From Aedes albopictus (taxonomy: Eukaryota; Arthropoda; Insecta; Diptera; Culicidae): a stretch of 64,000 bases of DNA. The DNA lies in assembly GCF_035046485.1 (NCBI RefSeq), contig NC_085138.1:271727694-271791693 (forward strand), in the 5' to 3' direction. Made by a program: the position numbers and the translations under genes. Positions 57,202 to 64,000 of the stretch are shown one piece after another (the first letter of the stretch is position 1; the number at the start of each line of letters is the position of its first letter). The notes under the pieces were generated by a model. It ran no database searches and was not told the origin of the DNA. It saw only the letters and a program-made list of their open reading frames with translations.

Positions 57202-58690
57202 TCCCTCCCCCTGGATATTCAATCTTGACGCGATGGGAGGGCTTAACCCATTAGCACTTTAGCGCCAGTTTATTCACCACCGCGTGGACTTTGAGCTAGA
57301 TATATCTGGTTTACGAGTTGAGCGCAAGTGAAAGAATCGGCCGTAAGTGCTAATGGGAACCAAAGGAGTATCCGTAGTGCATTTATCACAAGTCAAAGAC
57401 AAGTTATAATTCAGCTTGTATCGACCTAATCTTTGCATTCTTTGAATTATCTCAAATTTAACAGTAAATGTTAAATTTAACGTAACGCAAGAGTGGGTAG
57501 GGGAGGTCTCTGCGTTACACTCATCATTCATCACTTGAATTCGAAAGTACACAGGACAGTGGACGCTAGTATAAGTTGACTTACAGACTTACAAATTAGG
57601 TTATGTTAACAATTAAACTCATCACCTTTAGATAATTAGGGACCGATTAGGTAAAGATAAAACTGTTGATTTTAGAAATGAGTTTATATTTGTATTTCTT
57701 ATTTTTATAGGTTTTGTAGAGATGAATATATAAAAGTTGACAAATAATCTTTATCATTTTTATTTTTGACACAAAAATCAGCTGACTGAACTTTTTGTTT
57801 TCTATATCTTAGACGGTATTATAACACTGACCAAAAAATAGGAACTTAGTTACATGTTTCTTTAGGACGTAGGATGGTTGACAATGTAAAGGGTTACGAT
57901 GAATATAATATTACTTTGGACTGAGATGATCACAGATATGCAGAAGACGACTAGCGAAGTTAGGAACACAATTTGATACATTATTGACTATATTTTGACA
58001 AATAGGGTTTGACAAATTTCTTTACAATATCGAATGGAAGCTGTTATCTAACACTAATATGAAAGTTTTTTGGGGATGATGCTGGTGCTGTCAATGACTA
58101 ACATCGGTTATTGACACTATTGGTAATCAGCTTGAAATAATTTTCAGAATGTATTATAAAATAATTGAGGATATTATCTGAATATTGTTTGGGGAAGCTG
58201 TCAGAAAAACTAGTTGCCCATATCGGCTAAAAACGCTAGCTCTGGTAGCTGTCTTCGAATAATTTTCAGAAATATCAAATGTTTAAAAATTAGATACGAC
58301 ACATATTTTTTTTCTTTTTGCTCTTTGTATATTTCTTAAGAATAGTACTCTGAAGGCGTTAACATAGACGTAGACACCCTTTTTTTTTCTCTGAATGTTG
58401 TCCAGTGACCTCGGAGATTTTCGATTATTGAAATATTGTTCAATTATCAAATCATCTTTGGAGCTTCCATTCGATCAAAACACTAGTGCGATGGGAAAAG
58501 TTAAAAACAATATTTTCAAAAACTACTACGACCCAATGCTAATTACTACACACTTTGCTCAAGTTGACGACATCGTCTAGTCCATCGTGAGTATTGGTCC
58601 TAGTAGGGGGAAAGTTGGGAAAGGGTCCAGGCTTTGCTATCAGCTGTCCTGCAGCTCCACCTGGTCACTCTTCAAAAAAAAAAAAAAAAA
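57202..58690 (+). mobile_element. Unrecognised 1.5-kb poly(A) retroposon, copy B (uninterrupted)
   Basis: 1489 bp including a 17-A tail. Flanked by 19-bp duplications TTCTGAAGGAATTTATAAG (57183-57201, 58691-58709). Starts CCCTCCCCCTGGATATTC and ends CACCTGGTCACTCTTC plus A. Highly similar to copy A along its length, with short indels. It provides the empty target sites for the three-way insertion history of copy A. A 61-codon frame (58395-58580) differs from copy A at two residues. No RT, LTR or pol III promoter was seen. Confidence 0.88.
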
Positions 58691-59009
58691 TTCTGAAGGA
58701 ATTTATAAGCGAGAAATTTCCTCTTTTTAAAGGAATCTTTAGCATGAGCGAGCATGGGCATGAGCATAGATGATCACACAATTCGTAGTTGCTACTCCGT
58801 GATTGATCAGAGCAATCGAAATTGCACAAGGGCATGGGACTAGCTTACCATTCTCAATGTGCACAGTTCGAGAACTCTCAACTTTGATAAGGTCAATAAC
58901 GGCGCCGGCCACGTCCTTCCGGTCATCGAGGATGGGAGGGAATGTTAGTGAGACAAACGTTGTTATAAAGACCGCGAATCGCTTCATCTCCACGTTTGTG
59001 ACAGGATTG

Positions 59010-61637
59010 TGTGGCATCCTAATATGGGTGTGTGAGAGCTACGAGTCAGTGAACGATAGGAACGCTAATTAGATGGAGGTAGATAATGCGTTTGCTCCTA
59101 GTTGAGGTGCCTCTAGTTAATATAGAAGACCGCTGAAGTCAGATTAATAAGTTGTCATACACAGGATATCACATTGGCGATCCTGCCATGATATTCGCGA
59201 TGGTTACGTAGTGAAAATTGTAGTAAACGTAGATTCAGAAAGTGAAATAAAATCAAAGAAAAAAACTTGAAATGTTTGTGTGGTGTAAGTAATGGAGTGC
59301 CATGAAGAGTCAATATTGTAAGTATAGGTGATGTGTTCACGCAATAGGGTTGCCAAAAATGCTTTCTCTTTATAGTAACGATATGACTTGCGCAGAGTTT
59401 TTAGCTCATTGCCAAGTATTCTGCCTGTTGCGTCGGGTTGAGCCCATGGCCAACAGAAGTATTGCGCCGAGTATAGCTCATGGCCAATACAGTGGAAGCT
59501 CTGGAGGTAACGCTTGCGTAGAGTATTAGCTCATTGCCAAGCATTAGAATTGTTGCGTCGGGTAAAGCCCATGGCCAACAGAAGTATTGCGTCGAGTATA
59601 GCTCATGGCCAATACAGTAAAACGAGTAATATATAACCCATAAAAATTTCAATGTTGAGTCGGATAAGTCCAAGGCCAACAAACATTGTATATTGCGTCG
59701 AGTTTAGCTCATGGCCAATACTGTAAATTGAAAAAAAAAAAAAACGCAAAAGTGAAGTAGATGTCACGCATTTTTTTTAGTGTTGAATAAGGATAAGCCA
59801 ACGGTCACCACGTGAATCAAAAACAAGCAGAGAATCTGAAGTTTTCAAAGAAATATGCCGACCGAGAAAAAAAAACAATGAAATGAAAATGAGAATTCAG
59901 AAAATTAAACTAGATATGTTTTCTAGCAGCACTGTCCATGCACTCACCGCCACGTGGTGGCGTCCGAATCGAGAGTTCATTTCAAATGTTTGGTTGTATT
60001 TGTTTTGGAACAGAGCAAAACAAAATGCGTTGCTGGGCCTGCCGCAATGATCGGAGGGGATGACCGGGGCGGGGATGCAAAACATCTGACGGGTTTTAGT
60101 TCGCAGAGCCTTCTCAGATTTGTTCCCATTTGCTTGCGTTTTGTTCCGTACGTGCCACCGACCGCTGAGCTGAATCGTCGGAAAAAGTTGCTTGCGGCGG
60201 ACGGTGAAGAAGCCTATACTCGTCAACATGACTAAATATGGGCGAATGCTTTTCGGCACATGCCGTGTAAGCATACTTTCGTTGTGTTTGGCTGACAGTT
60301 ACGAGAAGTTGATCAAGAAAAGTGTGGGGTGGTGCGGGCGTCGTGAAACCATAACACAAAGTACATGAATCTTGGTGTGAGTGTGGATCGGTGAGTGCGT
60401 TGCGCTGGCTTTAGTTGTGACCGTTGTGCCAGTTCCACACACACAAAGCTGCCACACGCATGCGTTCATGAGACGTGTTGGTAGGCAACATCCGGGACAT
60501 CAGACTGTTTTTGTTATCCCTTTCGATTCATTAGGGTAAGAGGGGCTGTGTTGATCTGCTTTCGTAAATTTTAACTAAAATGGAATTTTATGGGCACATG
60601 CTTGAACCAAAAGGGTTAAAGCGATTATCGGACAAGTACCCATTGATGTGAGATGCTTGATCACATGTTTGTAATGGATTCTTTTTAATCTGATATACTT
60701 GTAACGTTGACGTTGAGGGATTTTGGCTTAAGTATTAGTCACAGGGAATAACAGGTATGTACATGAAAATAGTTATCATTGTTATGCAAACATGCGACTA
60801 TCAGAAGGGTAACCAAAATTAACGAAATTTGTTTCCATGGATCTCTATTTTTTTAAAGTTTTCTGTCTGCAAATTTATTTCAGCTGAGATTCCTTTTTTT
60901 AGCGGCATGAAATCGCGGCCGCAAACATTAGGCGCGCAATCATCAATGCTTGTTTCGGTTTTTAATATGCTCAGTGATGGTTTAATAATAATTATTTGTT
61001 TCTATAATATAAATTTGTAAAATCTGGTAAAACTACGAATATGTAAATGTGTGCTATGCTAATACTTTTGTTTTGTAACAACTTAAAAAAGGGCACGATG
61101 ACTTAATTATGGATCTAACAGAGGCCGTCTTGTTATGCAATAAAAAAAAATTTTTTTACTTCGAATGATGCAGTGCGTGTAGTTGATTGTATGAAATCTC
61201 ACAATTGATAGAACAATAATGCTTTTCTTTTCATTTTTTCCCCTATTTTGGTTGGGAGGAGCAACAGTAAGACGAGTAGGTTTCAAGTTACCAAGGGTGG
61301 AGTAGTAAGTGATAAAAGGAGCCTTACTTATTAAACAGTGCTTCTTCTCCTGTCAGAGTGTAATCATTACATTTTAAATCGACCATTGAATTTTGGCGAA
61401 TTGTATTGCCTATAACCAAGTTATATAATATCTTGTAGCTTGCTTCAAAGTAGTCATTTCTGCAAGGGGAGGATGTGGCATCCTAATATGGGTGTGTGAG
61501 AGCTACGAGTCAGTGAACGATAGGAACGCTAATTAGATGGAGGTAGATAATGCGTTTGCTCCTAGTTGAGGTGCCTCTAGTTAATATAGAAGACCGCTGA
61601 AGTCAGATTAATAAGTTGTCATACACAGGATATCACA
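59010..61637 (+). mobile_element. Non-coding LTR retrotransposon (LARD/TRIM-like) with identical LTRs
   Basis: LTRs of 164 bp at 59010-59173 and 61474-61637 appear identical, starting TGTGGCATCC and ending ATATCACA. The duplication GATTG is at 59005-59009 and 61638-61642. A likely primer-binding site TGGCGATCCTGCCA begins at 59175. The polypurine tract AAGGGGAGGA ends at 61473. The 2.3-kb interior has no gag or pol and no open frame above ~125 codons, so it depends on a partner element. Identical LTRs imply a very recent insertion. Confidence 0.92.
59390..59720 (+). repeat. 119-bp tandem repeat inside the non-coding LTR element
   Basis: AGCCCATGGCCAACAGAAGT occurs at 59447 and 59566, and GCTCATTGCCAAG at 59404 and 59523 (119 bp). 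The sub-motif CTCATGGCCAAT recurs at the ends of both units and again near 59708. Confidence 0.8.
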
Positions 61638-62075
61638 GATTGTTTGTTAGTAAGGTAGGGTACATTGTCAATCTGGGAGTCACCTATGGTTGGTGATATG
61701 ATTTGACAATGGATCAATAAACACTAACTTTCGTGCACAATCGAACACATTTCTTTACGAAAACATATCTAATTAAATAAATTCTGTCGCGCGTCTCCAC
61801 CCCACCAGGAAGCAGAAACTTTAAGCCCATTCCACGCAGGAATGAACTGAACGCAACAAAGGACACATCAGTAAATCAAACCATATGCATTCACAACATG
61901 GAACAACACAATATTAAACAAACACTAGACACCCGCGCATATATTGTTTTCGTTTTCGCGTGAGACAATAGCGAACGCGATCGATTATGCTGCGATACTA
62001 ACTCCTTACAGAAGCGATGCATGCACAGCAAGGAGCAACACAATACTAAAACTTTCTCTTTTTAAAGGAATCTAT

Positions 62076-62260
62076 AGAAGACTTATTGAAAAAAAAATTG
62101 GTCGAATTTCTAAAGAAATCTATAGATTTTCTAAAAAACCTGGCAGAATCTTCAAAGGAATTCACAGAGGCACTGCTTTAGAAATCTCTGGAGGGATTTC
62201 TAAAAGAATCTCAGCGGGACTTTCTATAAGAATTCATGGAGGAATTACTGAGGAAATCTA
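62076..62260 (+). repeat. Decayed 12/24-bp minisatellite relic
   Basis: TTTCTAAAGAAATCTATAG, CTCTGGAGGGATTTCTAAAAG and TTCATGGAGGAATTACTGAGG keep the rhythm of the plus-strand unit. Confidence 0.55.
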
Positions 62261-62263
62261 TTA

Positions 62264-62505
62264 AGGGGCTGTTCATAAACCGCGTAGATCAAATTTTGTC
62301 CATCTCAGACCCCCCCCCCCCTCCCTTCCCCTTCGTAGACTATCCTGCCGTGAATCGCATATCAGTCCCATCTTTGCTGGATTTCCTATGCAAATGGGAC
62401 AGATATGCGATTCACGGCAGTATCGTCACAACAAAAAAATTGAAATTTGTATGGAGCGTAGAGCCCCCTCCCCCTAAAAAGTCTATGTGGTTTATGAATT
62501 GTCCC
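62264..62505. mobile_element. Harbinger-like MITE (TAA duplication) with an internal palindrome
   Basis: GGGGCTGTTCATAAACCGCGTAGA at the left mirrors TCTATGTGGTTTATGAATTGTCCC at the right, with TAA on both sides. An inner inverted repeat, CTGCCGTGAATCGCATATC (62346 on) and its complement (to ~62419), may be a separate insertion. Confidence 0.7.
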
Positions 62506-63029
62506 TAAAGGGTTTTTAAGTAATCCTTAAAAATATCTTTGTAGGAATGTCTTCAAGAATTTGGGAAGGAAACTCTGGAAAATTTCTTTTCAGTCAATGA
62601 GTATGAACATTTTTTACGAAAATATTGTTTTTTTTTTAAATGACGCATAAACATATTATTGACCAGCAATCCCCAACATGATGAAAATAATATTTTGACA
62701 TAACACTGAAATAAAGTAGAGACTACTCTGTTTCGTTTGACAAGACTAATTGCGAAGCAGTACACAAGTTTGGAAGCTACGGCAAATAACTAACAAATAA
62801 TTGACGAGAACCTAGTCAGTTAGGATATCTTAATACGATAACATGACCTGACACGACCTTGCTACAAAATTAAATTTTCACACTTTCTACCGTAATCTTC
62901 CGGGTCAGTTTGCACAAATGTCTTCTTAGATGCCACCCCATCCGTGCACGTTTGGTAAACTGCTTCAGAAGATCTTGTACCGACTTTTGGAACCCTCTAA
63001 GCAGAATACCCTCTTCGAATGAGTGTAAT

Positions 63030-63222
63030 CAGTTTCGTACCTTTTAATTCCGCCCTAATTGCTTATCCTTTGACAGATACGCGTATTTCGACTACCACTT
63101 GTAATCTTCCTCAGTGTGTGCCAGTGGATAACTGACACTGAGGAAGATTACAAGTGGTAGTCGAAATACACGTATCTGTCAAAGGATAAGCAATTAGGGC
63201 GGAATTAAAAGGTACGAAACTG
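63030..63222. repeat. Long near-perfect hairpin (88-bp arms, 17-nt loop)
   Basis: Arms 63030-63117 and 63135-63222 are reverse complements with one visible mismatch. The loop is 63118-63134. The arms carry GCTTATCCTTTGACAGATAC and CACTTGTAATCTTCCTCAGTG. AAACTGCTTCAGAAG occurs at 62957 and again at 63218, overlapping the right end. Confidence 0.8.
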
Positions 63223-63781
63223 CTTCAGAAGGATTATGTTATTTCCTATCCAAAGCCTAGTTTAGAGGTTTCAGTGCTATTCAGCGACCGACTATTAACC
63301 ATTAAAAAAAACAAAACACCCGTGTTTTGAACAATTTTTATTTTTTTTTATTTGTATTAACGAGATTTTTAGCCCTAGGGTAGTTCATCTCGGGACCAAC
63401 GCTTTACTTCCCTTCCGTAGAATGAGCTCACACGCCTTATATGGCGTGATGAACCATCATACCAGATCCGCTCCACTCTTGATCAATTTTAATAAGGCTT
63501 TATCTGTAGATAACAATGAAAAGAAAAATAATACAAACAGAAACACAACGAATCAAGGGCTAATTCAATATTGATGATATTCAAAATCAATAAGATTTAT
63601 TGACTGAAAACAAGGTCACCTATTTCTACAAAATATCTACAGAAATAGCTGGCACTGGACTAGAAAATGTTTATTCATTCGACCAGTACTAGAAATAAAT
63701 TAAAAGACACAGTATTTCGAATAGTTGGCAATGTATGGAAAACATTGTGTTAATGTTATATATTTTCTTTTCCTTTCACAG
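63223..63781. other. 3' end of intron 1
   Basis: AT-rich, no repeats or genes recognised. The last ~20 bases are pyrimidine-rich and end CACAG, the acceptor for ACSF3-like exon 2. Confidence 0.5.
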
Positions 63782-63874
63782 GAAGTGCATCACAATCTCG
63801 AGTAGCATTTATCTGTCCTAACAACGCAACCTATGTCATCAGTCAGTGGGCTTGCTGGTTTTCCGGACAAATAG
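63782..63874 (+). CDS. ACSF3: ACSF3-like coding exon 2
   Basis: Residues 127-157. A pyrimidine-rich tract ending in CACAG (to 63781) is the acceptor and GTAAGT at 63875 the donor. The 93-nt exon reads through without a stop and completes the Gly codon begun in exon 1. The translation includes VAFICPNNATYVISQWACWF, which aligns by eye with the ACSF3 segment in which an Asn-rich loop is followed by a Tyr-Val-x-x-Gln-Trp core. This is part of the N-terminal adenylation subdomain, before the AMP-binding loop. The preceding intron is 25,841 bp (37941-63781). Confidence 0.88.
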
Positions 63875-63940
63875 GTAAGTTTGCTTTTGTAGGTACCAAA
63901 ACAATATCTCACACAAGTACATTTTCAATCTTTTCAACAG

Positions 63941-64000
63941 CCGTCCCACTCAATCCGAAGTATCCCCAAGACTTGCTCGAGTACTACATTAAAGATTCCG
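63941..64000 (+). CDS. ACSF3: ACSF3-like coding exon 3 (partial, runs off the window)
   Basis: Residues 158-177. A 66-bp intron (63875-63940) ends in TTTTCAACAG. The join restores an Ala codon and continues as AVPLNPKYPQDLLEYYIKDS, the conserved step after SGQI in this family (usual pattern: AVPL followed by a charged/Pro stretch and LEY-x-x-x-DS). The exon is open to the last base. The ATP-grasping Thr/Ser/Gly loop, CoA-binding and C-terminal lid domains must lie downstream. Confidence 0.88.

Larger units (their letters stand above)
58739..62057 (-). mobile_element. Retroposon with 18-bp target duplication, interrupted by an LTR element
   Basis: CTCTTTTTAAAGGAATCT flanks it (58721-58738 and 62058-62075), and the joined flanks restore decayed minisatellite. 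No terminal inverted repeats. On the minus strand its end is a CATGCT/ATGCCC-type simple repeat (GCTCATGCCCATGCTCGC), like the tails of some non-LTR elements. Without the LTR insert it is ~0.69 kb. The minus frame at 58987 opens MKRFAVFITTFVSLTFPPIL, signal-peptide-like, and meets GTAAGC at 58848. I cannot tell whether this is a captured exon or a chance frame. Confidence 0.55.
37941..63781 (+). other. Intron 1 of the ACSF3-like gene (25.8 kb)
   Basis: It is bounded by GTAAGT and a pyrimidine tract plus CACAG, and the flanking exons join in phase. The intron is composed of mobile elements and decayed minisatellite, itemised separately. Stretches in which I recognise nothing beyond AT-rich sequence include 37941-38260, 39850-40085, 45821-46040, 51576-51900, 52116-52440, 53551-53900, 54060-54850, 55071-56350 and 62585-63029. 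No second host gene is convincing inside it. Confidence 0.8.

Noticed and set aside
58849..58987. First exon of a chemosensory ionotropic receptor or other secreted protein
   Set aside because: Signal-peptide-like start and donor site only. It lies within an 18-bp-duplication retroposon and no second exon is visible. Kept only as a finding.

Overview
The window looks like mosquito nuclear DNA, most likely genus Aedes (inference). It is AT-rich and repeat-dominated, with 60-70 bp introns, a Feilai-like tRNA-derived SINE, many short inverted-repeat elements, BEL/Pao, Copia-like and Penelope-like retroelement pieces, and one host gene with a very large intron. Nothing bacterial is present: no operons, CRISPR arrays or bacterial promoters.

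Layout. 1-6.6 kb: old transposon debris (tandem Helentron-like repeat, short inverted-repeat elements, a 100-bp-arm hairpin, a BEL/Pao reverse-transcriptase remnant, a tRNA-like unit) plus an RFC5-type clamp-loader pseudogene that keeps an intron. 6.6-20.5 kb: a nearly homogeneous 122-bp satellite of about 114 monomers. 20.5-21.7 kb: the 3' end of a minus-strand BEL/Pao element inserted in that satellite. 21.7-31.9 kb: a gap-ridden zone (nine N runs) holding three more tandem families (89, 131 and 172 bp), a Copia fragment and Tc1/mariner-like pieces. 31.9-32.7 kb: more 122-bp satellite, decaying at its edge. 32.7-36.8 kb: a 24-bp minisatellite that stays open in several reading frames and makes spurious Leu/Glu-rich or Pro/Gly-rich ORFs.

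The one convincing host gene is a mitochondrial malonyl-CoA synthetase (ACSF3 family) on the plus strand. Coding exon 1 is at 37562-37940, exon 2 at 63782-63874 and exon 3 begins at 63941 and runs off the window. Intron 1 is about 25.8 kb. Much of it reads as strongly decayed copies of the same 12/24-bp minisatellite, into which many mobile elements were inserted.

The most informative structures lie in that intron. A 1.5-kb poly(A) retroposon of a family I do not recognise occurs twice, each copy with its own long target-site duplication. The copy at 57202-58690 is uninterrupted. The copy at 40113-45793 carries a Penelope-like fragment (14-bp duplication) and a hAT-like element (8-bp duplication), and the latter contains a gag-only LTR retrotransposon (5-bp duplication, two identical 248-bp LTRs) and a TA-flanked inverted-repeat element. 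The uninterrupted copy supplies the empty sites, so the insertion order can be read directly. A second LTR element at 59010-61637 has identical 164-bp LTRs and no recognisable coding region, and sits inside another retroposon with an 18-bp duplication. Two long near-perfect hairpins (1425-1641 and 63030-63222) both have 17-nt loops.
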